A DNA stretch of 10,162 nt. Source: Planctomycetota bacterium. Its GTDB lineage: Bacteria > Planctomycetota > Planctomycetia > Pirellulales > Pirellulaceae. The stretch is from contig JAEZAS010000324.1 in assembly GCA_023430365.1 (NCBI GenBank), positions 1 through 10,162 of the forward strand, written 5' to 3'. The translations under genes were made by a program, and so were the position numbers. Positions 1 through 7,130 of the stretch are shown here, piece after piece. Position 1 is the first letter of the stretch. Each line of letters begins with the position of its first letter. The notes beneath the pieces were generated by a model. That model searched no databases, was not told the origin of the DNA, and saw nothing but the letters and a program-made list of their open reading frames with translations.

Positions 1-918
1 GAGGCGCTGCACTTCGGCTTGATTCCGCGCATGCACCGCGGCATTTTTGCCATGAACGAGCTGCCGGAACTCGACGAGCTGGTGCAAGTCGGGTTGTTCA
101 ACATCCTGGAAGAACGCGATGTGCAGATTCGCGGCTATCCGGTGCGGTTCGACATCGATGTGCTGGTGCTCTTCTCGGCCAACCCGTCGACCTACAACCG
201 TAGCGGCAAGGTGATCCCGCAGCTCAAGGATCGCATCGGTTCCGTGATCCACACGCACTATCCGCGCGAGCGCGACCTGGGCATCCGCATCATGGAGCAG
301 GAGGCGGGCGTCGACCTGGGCGGGAAGTACCCGGTGGTCGTTCCGTACTTCATGAAGCAACTGGTTGAGCAGATTTCGATTCAGGCCCGTAAATCAAAGT
401 ACATCGACCAGCAGTCGGGCGTGAGCGCCCGGTTCAGCATTTCGAACTATCGCACGATGATCGCCTCGGCCCGGCAGCGGTCGGTTGTCCTCCGCGAACA
501 GCCGGCCGTGCCGCGAATTAGCGACTTGGGGCATCTCTACTCGTCGTCGCTCGGCAAACTGGAACTCGACCTGATGGGAAGCCACCAGATGAGCGAGCGG
601 CAGGTCCTCGACGCGATCATTGCCGAGTCGCTGAAGGTGGTGTTCAACGAGTATGTCGAACAGCACGGACTGGCGGAGATCAGCGAAGTGTTCGGCCGCG
701 GCGTGAAGATCGAAGTGGGGGATATGCTACCCTCATCCACTTACGCGGAGCGGCTGAAACGTGTCCCGGCGGTGTGGGACAAGGCGTTCGAGGTGAACGC
801 TTCGGGAGACGTTGCGGTGCGGGCGTCGTGCGTGGAGTTCGTTCTGGCGGGGTTGTATGCGACCGACCGCATCTCGCGTTCGCAGCAACATGGCCAGATC
901 TCTTACGAGATCGAGTGA
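1..918 (+). CDS. Mg-chelatase ChlI/BchI-like AAA+ ATPase, C-terminal part (5' end outside window)
   Basis: The frame is open from the first base, so the gene begins left of the window; 305 residues are visible. Window residues 14-24 (GIFAMNELPEL) are a Walker B strand with Asn19-Glu20 where most family members have Asp-Glu. Sensor 1 follows (LFSANPSTYN, Asn61), then LKDRIG with a probable arginine finger at Arg78. The Walker A motif must lie upstream. The rest is the helical lid and a C-terminal region of unclear role. This layout matches the Mg-chelatase I branch of AAA+ ATPases, which form hexamers that remodel a partner, often a VWA-domain protein. Nothing here points to chlorophyll synthesis, so a general chaperone-like role is more likely than pigment metabolism. 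No partner gene is visible; it may lie to the left. The gene converges on the next one, with 41 bp between the stop codons and no convincing terminator hairpin. Confidence 0.8.
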   Translation, partial: EALHFGLIPRMHRGIFAMNELPELDELVQVGLFNILEERDVQIRGYPVRFDIDVLVLFSANPSTYNRSGKVIPQLKDRIGSVIHTHYPRERDLGIRIMEQEAGVDLGGKYPVVVPYFMKQLVEQISIQARKSKYIDQQSGVSARFSISNYRTMIASARQRSVVLREQPAVPRISDLGHLYSSSLGKLELDLMGSHQMSERQVLDAIIAESLKVVFNEYVEQHGLAEISEVFGRGVKIEVGDMLPSSTYAERLKRVPAVWDKAFEVNASGDVAVRASCVEFVLAGLYATDRISRSQQHGQISYEIE

Positions 919-959
919 CGCGGCGGCCTTGGGTGAGGCAGTATGCGGTCCGCGCCGAG

Positions 960-1574
960 CTATCGGCCTCGCGGCTTGCGATTGAGCGCCGCAAAGTCGA
1001 TATCGGACGAGGCCCGCGTGTCGGCCTTGAGCACCTTCGCCATTTCACCGAGAGCGACGCGGTTTTCCTCTTCGGTGTTGGACGCGACACAGTCGGCCGG
1101 CACGACGAGGTGGTAGTCGCGCAGGTAGGCGTCGTTGGCCGTGAACAGCACACAAATATTTCCGGCAACGCCGGTCAGGATTACCGTCTCCACCGCGAGG
1201 TACTCGAGCAGGACGTCGAGCGCCGTCGAGTAAAAGCCTGAATGCTTGGGCTTGAGTACGAAGTAGTCGTCCTCGTCCGGCCGTAGCAGTTCGGCAATCG
1301 GCTGACCGAGCACGCCGTCGTGGAGGCAGTGTTCGACCTGGTTGTTGAAGTTCGACTGCCAACGGCCAAAGTTGTCGTTCACGTAGATGACCGGCACATT
1401 CTTCGCCTTCGCCCGCTTTTTGAGTGCCTGGATTTGTCGGGCCATCGGCAGCGCGTGCTGTAGGAGTTGTTTACCTTCCGGAAACTCCAGATCGTTGATG
1501 CAATCGATAATGAGCAATGCCACGGACGATTTGTCGGGGGCGTTGCCGTGCAAGTCGGGATTCTTGGCTGGCAT
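960..1574 (-). CDS. Isochorismatase-family cysteine hydrolase
   Basis: A 204-residue protein with the isochorismatase-like fold. The family's catalytic triad is visible: Asp24 in LLIIDCINDLE, Lys108 in VLKPKHSGFYST, and the nucleophile Cys141 in GVAGNICVLFTANDAY. The Val-Ala preceding it (GVAGN) matches the non-proline cis-peptide site. The strand after residue 60 ends in YVNDNFGRW, not the Asp-x-His metal site of classical nicotinamidases, so a nicotinamidase role is not favoured; the substrate cannot be told from sequence. No signal peptide is seen, so it is probably cytoplasmic. The frame extends upstream to 1706, but that would add 44 atypical residues and overlap the end of tupA. ATG at 1574 gives normal family length. 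It lies 76 bp downstream of tupA on the same strand and may be read as the last gene of that operon, though a functional tie to tungstate is not evident. Confidence 0.85.
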   Translation of the reverse strand: MPAKNPDLHGNAPDKSSVALLIIDCINDLEFPEGKQLLQHALPMARQIQALKKRAKAKNVPVIYVNDNFGRWQSNFNNQVEHCLHDGVLGQPIAELLRPDEDDYFVLKPKHSGFYSTALDVLLEYLAVETVILTGVAGNICVLFTANDAYLRDYHLVVPADCVASNTEEENRVALGEMAKVLKADTRASSDIDFAALNRKPRGR

Positions 1575-1650
1575 AGGGACGACCGCGCGAGTTGTGTGGA
1601 ATGGATGTGCTGGACGCTTGAATGCAAATCGCGGTCCAAGAGCAACTGAC

Positions 1651-2484
1651 TCATTCGGCTGGCCGAAAGAGCGATTGGCCAAACCGCTCGACGCCGCAGT
1701 CGGCAATCAGCCGCCTGGTATCGGGGTGGACGAGAAAGTCGGCAAACTCTTGAGCGGCTGCGACACTGCCGTCCGAGTCGTTCGTTCCTCGGACCACGGT
1801 GACCGAGTAGGGGTTGGCAATCTTGGGCTCGTAATCCCCCAAGATTTTCAGATCGACCTGATCGGCGAGCGCCAGAAAAGTGCCCCGGTCGCTTAGGGTA
1901 TAGGCGTCGCGCTCGGAGGCGATTCGCAGCGCCTGGGCCATCCCGACCCCCGCATTGATGTACCAGTCGCCGGCCGGCGACTCGCCCGCCTGTTGCCAGA
2001 GGTGCAGTTCTTTGTGATGAGTTCCTGAGTCATCTCCACGCGAGACGAATGGTTGCCTCTGGTTGGCGATCTTTCGCAGGGCACCAGCCGGCGAAGATTC
2101 GCCTTGGATTCTGGCTGGATCGCCGGGTGGGCCGACGATGACGAAATCGTTGCTCATGATAGGTCGGCGGTTCAGACCGAATCCTTCGTCCATGAACTTC
2201 TGTTCGGCGGCCGGAGAATGGGTGATCAGCACATCCGCGTCGCCTCGACGAGCGATTTCCAATGCCTGACCGCTACCGACGGCGACGACTTTAACTTCGA
2301 TTCCGGTCTGCTTACGGAATTCGGGCAGTAGCAGATCGAGCATGCCGCTGTCCTGCATGCTGGTCGTGGTCGCCAGCGTGATCATTCTCGTCGGCCCCGA
2401 TTCCGCAGCACAGCCGGCCACGATCATCGCGAGGCAGGCCGCAACGAAACCAAGTAAATCTCGATGTGTGCGGCTCGCTAACAA
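1651..2484 (-). CDS. tupA: Tungstate ABC transporter substrate-binding lipoprotein TupA
   Basis: A 277-residue periplasmic binding protein that captures tungstate for the TupBC importer. The N-terminus is a lipoprotein signal: basic start, hydrophobic stretch at about 10-22, then a lipobox VAGC with Cys25 as the lipidated residue. TupA hallmarks follow: TTTSMQDSG at about 39-47, AVGSGQALE at 68-76, the stretch ending NDFVIVGP at about 111-119, SRGDDSGTHHKE at 148-159, and LSDRGTF further on. The TTTS and RGDDSGT segments line the oxyanion pocket in this family. They separate it from ModA and WtpA, although molybdate binding cannot be excluded from sequence. The start is a TTG at 2484, overlapping the end of tupC by 7 bp, so translation is probably coupled. 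Gene order tupB-tupC-tupA differs from the tupA-first order I would expect. Confidence 0.9.
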   Translation of the reverse strand: MLASRTHRDLLGFVAACLAMIVAGCAAESGPTRMITLATTTSMQDSGMLDLLLPEFRKQTGIEVKVVAVGSGQALEIARRGDADVLITHSPAAEQKFMDEGFGLNRRPIMSNDFVIVGPPGDPARIQGESSPAGALRKIANQRQPFVSRGDDSGTHHKELHLWQQAGESPAGDWYINAGVGMAQALRIASERDAYTLSDRGTFLALADQVDLKILGDYEPKIANPYSVTVVRGTNDSDGSVAAAQEFADFLVHPDTRRLIADCGVERFGQSLFRPAE

Positions 2485-3197
2485 ACCATTTCTCCGTTAA
2501 CGAACGCCTGCGTTCGCGGATCAGCCGGCGCTGCGAAGAAGCTTTCCGTGGTCGCCGTCTCGACGATCCGGCCTTCGAGCAGCAGCGCCGTCGCATCGCT
2601 CACTCGTTTCGCCTGGAAAAGATTGTGAGTCGACCAGACGACGGTCGTGTCCGACTGGCGCAGTTCGGCCACGGTACGCTCGACCAGAGCGACGTAGGCT
2701 GGATCGAGGTTGGCAGTCGGTTCGTCCAGTAGCAGCACCTTCGGTTCCGCTACGAGCGCCCGGCCGAGGGCGACCAACTGGGTCTGGCCGCCCGAGAGCA
2801 ACCGCGCGTCGCGATGGAGCAATTCGACGATCCCTAGCCGGCGGGCGATTGCCTCCACCTTATCGGCGACCGGTTCGCCTCGGGCTCGCAGGGCGTAGCC
2901 GAGATTCCATTGGACGCTGCCGCGCAGCATGAGCGGCTTCTGTGGAACCAGCACAATTTGCTGCAGCAGCGGCTGGGACGCTTGGGGGCCGAGCGGCTGA
3001 CCGGCAAATTCCATCTGGCCTGCGTCGCCGCGATCGAGCCCCGTCAGGAGCCGCAGGAGCGTCGTCTTGCCCGATCCAGTTGGACCAAGCAGGGCCAGGA
3101 CATCGCCACGAGCAATCGTCAGCGATTCGACGTGCAGGCAAAAATTCGGTCCCCGTTGCCGGCGGACGTCACGCAAATGATAGGCGGGCGCACTCAT
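2478..3197 (-). CDS. tupC: Tungstate ABC transporter ATP-binding protein TupC
   Basis: A 239-residue cytoplasmic ATPase that drives the importer. All nucleotide-binding motifs are present in order: Walker A GPTGSGKTT (38-46), Q-loop Gln86 in VLVPQKP, signature LSGGQ (134-138), Walker B VLLLDEP (154-160), D-loop NLD (163-165) and switch His191 in WSTHN. The length is that of a minimal single ABC domain; the C-terminal TOBE-type regulatory domain of ModC is absent, as expected for TupC-type ATPases. The start is ATG at 3197, which shares ATGA with the permease stop (4-bp overlap). The same frame stays open to 3899, but that extension runs antisense-like through the permease in another frame and has no family similarity. 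Specificity for tungstate is inferred from the neighbouring binding protein. Confidence 0.9.
   Translation of the reverse strand: MSAPAYHLRDVRRQRGPNFCLHVESLTIARGDVLALLGPTGSGKTTLLRLLTGLDRGDAGQMEFAGQPLGPQASQPLLQQIVLVPQKPLMLRGSVQWNLGYALRARGEPVADKVEAIARRLGIVELLHRDARLLSGGQTQLVALGRALVAEPKVLLLDEPTANLDPAYVALVERTVAELRQSDTTVVWSTHNLFQAKRVSDATALLLEGRIVETATTESFFAAPADPRTQAFVNGEMVC
2492..2495 (-). promoter_or_regulatory. Shine-Dalgarno site that fixes the TTG start of tupA
   Basis: GGAG on the minus strand lies 7 nt before the TTG at 2484, inside the last codons of tupC. No ATG in the tupA frame lies nearby that would keep the lipoprotein signal intact, so this site supports TTG as the true start. Confidence 0.6.
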
Positions 3198-3844
3198 ACG
3201 GCTGCGCCATCGTGAAAGCGGACAATGACGACATTGATCAGGCAGGCCAGGGCCAGCAAAATCGCGCCGAGCAGCAAGGCAATCGCAAAATGGCCTCGCC
3301 CTGTCTCCAGCACGATCGCCGTGGTCAGCACGCGCGTGTGCCCTTCGATATTGCCGCCGACCATCAGCACGGCGCCCACCTCCGAGAGGCTGCGCCCCAG
3401 GGCGGTCGCAATGGCCAAGATGAGTCCGGAACGGGCTTCGCGGAGCATGGTCCAGCGAGCGTAGCGATCGCTGGCTCCCAACGAGCGGAGCTGAAAATAG
3501 AGTTCGTCGCTGATGCCGCTGACCGTCGTCATCGTGATGCCCACGACGAACGGCAGATCGAGCAATACCTGGGCGAAAACCATCGCCGACGGCGAATACA
3601 GCCAGCCCAGGCCGCCTAGCGGTCCGCTCTTGGAGAGCAGCAGATACACCAGCAAACCGATCACCACCGGAGGCATCGCCAAGCCCGTGTAGATGATGGC
3701 CCAGGCCGCCTTTCGAGCGCGCCCCTGCAGGCGGGCCAGCCAGACTCCCAGCGGCAGACCGAGCAGAAGCGAAAGTGCCACGGCTGCCCCACTGACGCGC
3801 AACGAAAGCCAGACGATCGGCCAGATGTCGGTTTGCCAGGCCAT
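3194..3844 (-). CDS. tupB: Tungstate ABC transporter permease TupB
   Basis: A 216-residue inner-membrane permease of the ModB/TupB (BPD_transp_1) type. About five hydrophobic segments are visible, roughly at residues 8-36, 48-71, 85-108, 141-163 and 184-210. The cytoplasmic EAA-like loop that docks on the ATPase lies at about 119-140, with the conserved glycine at 123 (LRSLGASDRYARW); it is followed by GRSLSEVGAVLMVGGNI, a strongly conserved stretch in this family. The ATG at 3844 is the first start in frame and gives normal length; only a weak ribosome site is seen upstream. It is the first gene of the tup operon, and the promoter probably lies in the 104 bp between it and the DUF2293 gene. 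Confidence 0.9.
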   Translation of the reverse strand: MAWQTDIWPIVWLSLRVSGAAVALSLLLGLPLGVWLARLQGRARKAAWAIIYTGLAMPPVVIGLLVYLLLSKSGPLGGLGWLYSPSAMVFAQVLLDLPFVVGITMTTVSGISDELYFQLRSLGASDRYARWTMLREARSGLILAIATALGRSLSEVGAVLMVGGNIEGHTRVLTTAIVLETGRGHFAIALLLGAILLALACLINVVIVRFHDGAAV

Positions 3845-3872
3845 GCACGGTTCTTGCAGCAGTGAAACTTAG

Positions 3873-3897
3873 GGACGCCCGGAAGCAGAAAGCGTCC
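3873..3897. repeat. Inverted repeat in the tup leader (possible operator or hairpin)
   Basis: Perfect 6-bp arms GGACGC (3873-3878) and GCGTCC (3892-3897) are separated by 13 bp. The repeat begins directly after the candidate -10 box, so it would cover the transcription start and the early leader of tupB. It could be an operator for a repressor or a leader hairpin. It does not resemble the ModE-type operator that I know. Confidence 0.3.
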
Positions 3898-3903
3898 ATT
3901 CTA
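3898..3903 (-). promoter_or_regulatory. Candidate -10 element of the tup operon
   Basis: On the minus strand TAGAAT (one mismatch to TATAAT) lies 53 bp upstream of the tupB start. No good -35 hexamer is found at the proper distance, so this is a weak call based on one box and position only. Confidence 0.3.
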
Positions 3904-3948
3904 GTCCGAGAACCGCCGGCCGGCGCGGCCGCTCACGCAGCGATGCGA

Positions 3949-4629
3949 CTACTTCGCCAGGGCCAGGAGCAGGGGACAACTCGGATCGGCGGGAGCGCCG
4001 CTGCGATATCGCTCGAGAAGCTGCTTCGAGCGCTGGGCGAGCATCCGCCGCACTTCCCGGCGCTTGCCCTTCACGCGGGGAATTTTCATCGTGTCGTATG
4101 CGGTTGTCTGGTGTCGCATCCAGGCGATTACGGCCGCCTCGGCGCGCTGCTCGACGGGAATCCGCTTGGTTCGGGCCACCGTGCCGCTGCCCACCGGAGT
4201 CGCATGCGCCGCAATGAGCCCAGCCATCCGGCGGGCCAGATCCGCATGTCGCTCGTGAAATTTCAAAAACGCTTCCACCGCCTGGGTGAACTCGCCGACG
4301 TACTCGGTCTGAGCCTTCTCGCGCCGACGGGCGTCGGCTTCGACGCGCTTGGCATATTTTTCCGTCGATCGTTCCGCGGCTAACTCCAGCCGGATCCTTT
4401 CGATCGTGACGGACGAGGCCCACAGACCGCGAGAGAAGACCTTGCGCCCCTTCTTTTCCTGGACGATCCAATGATCGGCCACCGCCTTCACCCGGCGCGT
4501 GTGGGCGGCGTCGCCGGGGGGCAGTAGGATCCAGCCGGCGGGAACGGTCAGAACGTTTCCTTGAGCGTCGGCCACCGTAGCGGGACGCGGACCCGGGGCA
4601 AAAACCCGGCTGACAACTTCCTTGCGCAT
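3949..4629 (-). CDS. DUF2293 domain-containing protein
   Basis: A 226-residue soluble, very basic protein recognised as DUF2293; its function is unknown. The N-terminal third holds a small segment with LPPGDAAHTRRVKA and VQEKKGRKVFSRGLWA. The middle, about 90-130, is charged and probably helical (RLELAAERSTEKYAKRVEAD). The C-terminal half carries the family core: GSGTVARTKRIPVEQRAEAA, then IAWMRHQTTAYDTM, then KGKRREVRRMLAQRS. The His and Arg-rich core suggests nucleic-acid binding, but that is inference. The start at 4629 has AGGTG six bases upstream. An in-frame start at 4785 is rejected because it would overlap the nuclease gene and add 52 unrelated residues. It lies 53 bp after the EEP-family gene and may be co-transcribed with it. 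Confidence 0.75.
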   Translation of the reverse strand: MRKEVVSRVFAPGPRPATVADAQGNVLTVPAGWILLPPGDAAHTRRVKAVADHWIVQEKKGRKVFSRGLWASSVTIERIRLELAAERSTEKYAKRVEADARRREKAQTEYVGEFTQAVEAFLKFHERHADLARRMAGLIAAHATPVGSGTVARTKRIPVEQRAEAAVIAWMRHQTTAYDTMKIPRVKGKRREVRRMLAQRSKQLLERYRSGAPADPSCPLLLALAK

Positions 4630-4647
4630 CGTGCACCTATACCGACA

Positions 4648-4671
4648 CGGGAGAGGGATGCCCGACTCCCG
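4648..4671 (-). repeat. Hairpin between the nuclease and DUF2293 genes
   Basis: Inverted arms CGGGAG (4648-4653) and CTCCCG (4666-4671) enclose a second 3-bp GGG/CCC stem with an ATG/CAT triloop. It lies between the nuclease stop and the DUF2293 start. No T-run follows, so it is more likely a processing or attenuation element than a full intrinsic terminator. Confidence 0.35.
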
Positions 4672-4682
4672 AATTCCATTTC

Positions 4683-5774
4683 TTAACTCGACGCGGCAGC
4701 CAATTGCTTCAGGTACTGATCGCTGAAGTTTACCTTCAGGGCGACCCAGAGGGGCAGGTGATCGGACATTTGCCACGTCCGCCACTCATTGGTGTAGTAC
4801 TTTCGCCTTCCGGCATCGTCCAGAAGAACGCCGGACTTGCCTTTCTGCCATTTTTCGCCGTCGCGATTGGGATCATCTTTGACGAGGTTGTAGTAGGTTT
4901 CCCAATCGCCGGGGGTAAACACCGATTTGTAGTAGTTGAATACGCCGGCGCTTGCATGCGACGGATACGAAGCCAATTGCAGTTCGTTCCGCTTCAGTTT
5001 GAACGCGATTTGGTCGTAGAACTTCGTCCCCATCATGTTCGTTTTGTGCTGCAGTTCTTCGGGCACATGAAAACCGGCGTCCATCAGGGCTCGCATCGTC
5101 TCATGCTCGGGGCTGACGATGTTGAAGTCCCCCAGCAGGATCAGGTTGCTCTCATCCGACTCGGCCCGTTGGGCCAGAAACCCGGCAATCCGCTCGATCT
5201 CGGCGATGCGGCGCTTGAGCTTTTCCCCCGAATCGGCTCCGAAGTACAGGTGCACCGTGCAGAGGCTGAACTTGAACCAGCCGGATTGGAAGGAAACCAG
5301 GTAGGGGGTCCGTGAGAACTGTTCCTCCTCATGGATGAGCATTTTCTTGGGCAGGACAATCTCGCCCGCTACATTCTTGAACCGCACCTTGCGCTTGTCG
5401 AACAGGATGGTGCCGCGCTCGTTGTTCCCTCCCGAGCCCGCCGTGATGTCGGTCGTGATGTAGTCCCACCAGGGCCCCAGATACTCCAGCACCCGCTCGA
5501 GCGGTCGCAGATCGTCGTTGATCTCCTGAACGGCGACAACATCGAACCGGGAGATGATCTCGGCCAGGTAGTGATACGTTTCGCTCAGCCGCGGGCCGTG
5601 CTTGAACTTGTTCGAATCGAAGTCGCGAATGTTCCAAGTCGCCAGCAGGAGCGTGTCCTCGAGCGACCGAGGCGGTATCTCGGCATCCAACTGCTTTCGC
5701 AGCCGCTGCAGGCTGGCGATCGAACGCTTGCGGTCCGCCTCGCTCGCGTGCTTCAGCTTCCAGTACATCGGCAT
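4683..5774 (-). CDS. Endonuclease/exonuclease/phosphatase (DNase I-fold) family protein
   Basis: A 363-residue protein with the metal-dependent phosphoesterase fold shared by DNase I, exonuclease III and inositol phosphatases. The conserved active-site set is complete: Asn48 in TWNIRDF, Glu84 in VVAVQEIN (metal ligand), His175 in LCTVHLYFG, Asp216 and Asn218 in LLGDFNI, and Asp338-His339 in SDHLPLWV. About 40 residues of charged, probably helical sequence precede the fold. There is no signal peptide, so it is probably cytoplasmic. An insert at about 255-330, rich in Tyr, Asp and Lys (for example FTPGDWETYYNLVKDD), lies before the last motif. Substrate (DNA, RNA or small phosphoester) cannot be told. 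The start has AGGAGA six bases upstream. Its neighbours are nuoD upstream (135-bp gap with two hairpins) and a DUF2293 gene downstream. Confidence 0.85.
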   Translation of the reverse strand: MPMYWKLKHASEADRKRSIASLQRLRKQLDAEIPPRSLEDTLLLATWNIRDFDSNKFKHGPRLSETYHYLAEIISRFDVVAVQEINDDLRPLERVLEYLGPWWDYITTDITAGSGGNNERGTILFDKRKVRFKNVAGEIVLPKKMLIHEEEQFSRTPYLVSFQSGWFKFSLCTVHLYFGADSGEKLKRRIAEIERIAGFLAQRAESDESNLILLGDFNIVSPEHETMRALMDAGFHVPEELQHKTNMMGTKFYDQIAFKLKRNELQLASYPSHASAGVFNYYKSVFTPGDWETYYNLVKDDPNRDGEKWQKGKSGVLLDDAGRRKYYTNEWRTWQMSDHLPLWVALKVNFSDQYLKQLAAASS

Positions 5775-5780
5775 GGCGCG

Positions 5781-5786
5781 TCTCCT
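5781..5786 (-). promoter_or_regulatory. Strong Shine-Dalgarno site of the EEP-family gene
   Basis: AGGAGA on the minus strand, 6 nt before ATG at 5774. It is among the best ribosome sites in the window and confirms the start. Confidence 0.6.
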
Positions 5787-5807
5787 GGAAAAGCCAATTT
5801 GTCAGGC

Positions 5808-5832
5808 AAGGTCGATCGAGCCACGCGACCTT
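5808..5832 (-). repeat. Inverted repeat upstream of the EEP-family gene
   Basis: Perfect 7-bp arms AAGGTCG (5808-5814) and CGACCTT (5826-5832) around an 11-bp spacer, 34 bp before the EEP start. It may be an operator or leader hairpin. On the minus strand there is no T-run after it. Confidence 0.3.
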
Positions 5833-5867
5833 TTCGAAGAGGCCCCTGCTCGTGCGACTTGCGCGAA

Positions 5868-5883
5868 GCAGCCAAGAGGCTGC
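5868..5883 (-). terminator. Possible terminator-like hairpin after nuoD
   Basis: GCAGCC and GGCTGC form a perfect 6-bp GC-rich stem with a 4-nt loop, 27 bp beyond the nuoD stop on the minus strand. A T-tract is lacking, so termination, if any, would be weak or factor-dependent. Confidence 0.35.
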
Positions 5884-5909
5884 GCTTGTGCGCAAACTGC
5901 TGCCAAAGG

Positions 5910-7115
5910 TTAGCGATCGATTTCGCCCATCACGATGTCGAGCGAGCCGACGATGGCGGGCACGTCGGCGATCAGACAGCCTCGGCACAGCTCGTGAGTC
6001 ACCGACAAGTTGCAGAAGCAACTGCTCCGGGCGCGAACGCGCCACGGAATTGCCGAGCCATCGCTCACCAGATAAAAACCCATCTGGCCGCGCGGCGCCT
6101 CGGTCTCCAGATAGACCTCTCCCTTAGGCAGTTTGGTCGAAAGCTTGATCGGCTCGCCCCAGTTGCCCTTGGCCGTGCTGTAGCGCGTCATTGCCTGGCG
6201 CACCAGGTCGACCGACTGCACCACTTCGAGCATGCGGACATAAAAACGGTGCCAGCAATCGCCCAGGACCGCTTCACTCGGCACCGGCGGATAGTCGTGA
6301 TCCTTCGGATAGTGGCCGTTGCGCTGGCAGATGACCTCGAACGCGTAGCCGTCGTACATCTCGGTGTAGCGCTCTTCGCCGTCGCGTCGCAGGTCATAGT
6401 CGACCCCGCTGCCGCGTAGCACGGGGCCCGTGCAGCCGTAGTCGATTGCCATCTCGGGCGACAGGATGCCGATGCCCGCCGTGCGCTTGATGAAGATGGC
6501 GTTGGAGGTGAGCAGCGTGTGATAGTCGTTGATGATCGGCTCGAACTCGTCGAGGAACTCCTCGCACTTCTGCAGCCAGCCGCGCGGCAGGTCGGTCGTC
6601 GCGCCCCCGGGAGTCAGATAGCTATACGTCAGTCGCGCGCCGCAGGCTTCCTCGAAGAGGTTGAGGATTTTTTCTCGCTCGCGAAAGGCGTAGAGGAACG
6701 GGCTGAAGGTGCCCAGGTCGAGCCCATAGGCTCCCATGCCGACCAGGTGGCTGGCGATCCGCTGCAATTCGCTGATGATGACGCGCAGATGCCTGGCTTT
6801 CTCGGGCAACTCATAGCCGAGCAGTTTCTCGACGCAAAGGCTCCAGCCGAGATTCATGTTCATCGCAGCCAGGTAGTCCATACGATCCGTGTATGGAATC
6901 CATTGCCGCGGCGTGAGGTTCTCGCCGATTTTTTCCGCGCAGCGGTGGAGGTAGCCGATGTGCGGCTCCACCTGCGACACGATCTCGCCGTCGGTGCGCA
7001 GCACCAGTCGCAACACGCCGTGTGTGCTCGGGTGCTGGGGACCCATGTTGACGAGCATTTCGTCGGTTCGGACGTCGAACTCAACGATCCGCGGGTCGTT
7101 CAAGCTGGTGTGCAT
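5910..7115 (-). CDS. nuoD: NADH-quinone oxidoreductase subunit D (49 kDa)
   Basis: A 401-residue peripheral-arm subunit of respiratory complex I that forms the quinone pocket with NuoB and descends from the large subunit of [NiFe] hydrogenases. Motifs: NMGPQHPSTHGVLR near the N-terminus and GYLHRCAEKI at 54-63. By spacing to the characterised enzymes, His32 and Tyr81 (in DRMDY) are the quinone headgroup ligands. The C-terminus VGSLDIVMGEIDR is the canonical end of the family, so the protein is complete. Cys59 stands where most homologues have Gly (HRG). It is not fused to NuoC. ATG at 7115 lies 15 bp after the nuoC stop, so it is translated as part of a nuoA-nuoC-nuoD unit. Confidence 0.97.
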   Translation of the reverse strand: MHTSLNDPRIVEFDVRTDEMLVNMGPQHPSTHGVLRLVLRTDGEIVSQVEPHIGYLHRCAEKIGENLTPRQWIPYTDRMDYLAAMNMNLGWSLCVEKLLGYELPEKARHLRVIISELQRIASHLVGMGAYGLDLGTFSPFLYAFREREKILNLFEEACGARLTYSYLTPGGATTDLPRGWLQKCEEFLDEFEPIINDYHTLLTSNAIFIKRTAGIGILSPEMAIDYGCTGPVLRGSGVDYDLRRDGEERYTEMYDGYAFEVICQRNGHYPKDHDYPPVPSEAVLGDCWHRFYVRMLEVVQSVDLVRQAMTRYSTAKGNWGEPIKLSTKLPKGEVYLETEAPRGQMGFYLVSDGSAIPWRVRARSSCFCNLSVTHELCRGCLIADVPAIVGSLDIVMGEIDR

Positions 7116-7130
7116 GTTTGTTCTCGTCGT

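Noticed and set aside
919..959. Bidirectional terminator between the convergent ATPase and hydrolase genes
   Set aside because: Only a 5-bp CGCGG/CCGCG pairing with a 26-bp loop and no T-runs.
1575..1706. N-terminal extension of the cysteine hydrolase to 1706
   Set aside because: It would add 44 residues with no family similarity and overlap the end of tupA; the internal ATG at 1574 gives the usual length.
3198..3899. Long N-terminal extension of TupC (473-residue frame)
   Set aside because: The extra sequence overlaps the permease gene in another frame and is low-complexity Arg/Gly/Ala-rich; the ABC domain starts at the ATG at 3197.
4630..4785. Upstream start for the DUF2293 gene
   Set aside because: It would overlap the nuclease gene by about 100 bp and add residues without family similarity.
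5331..6419. Rightward 362-residue open frame
   Set aside because: It is antisense to nuoD and the nuclease, both certain; its composition is that of a reverse-strand shadow in GC-rich DNA.
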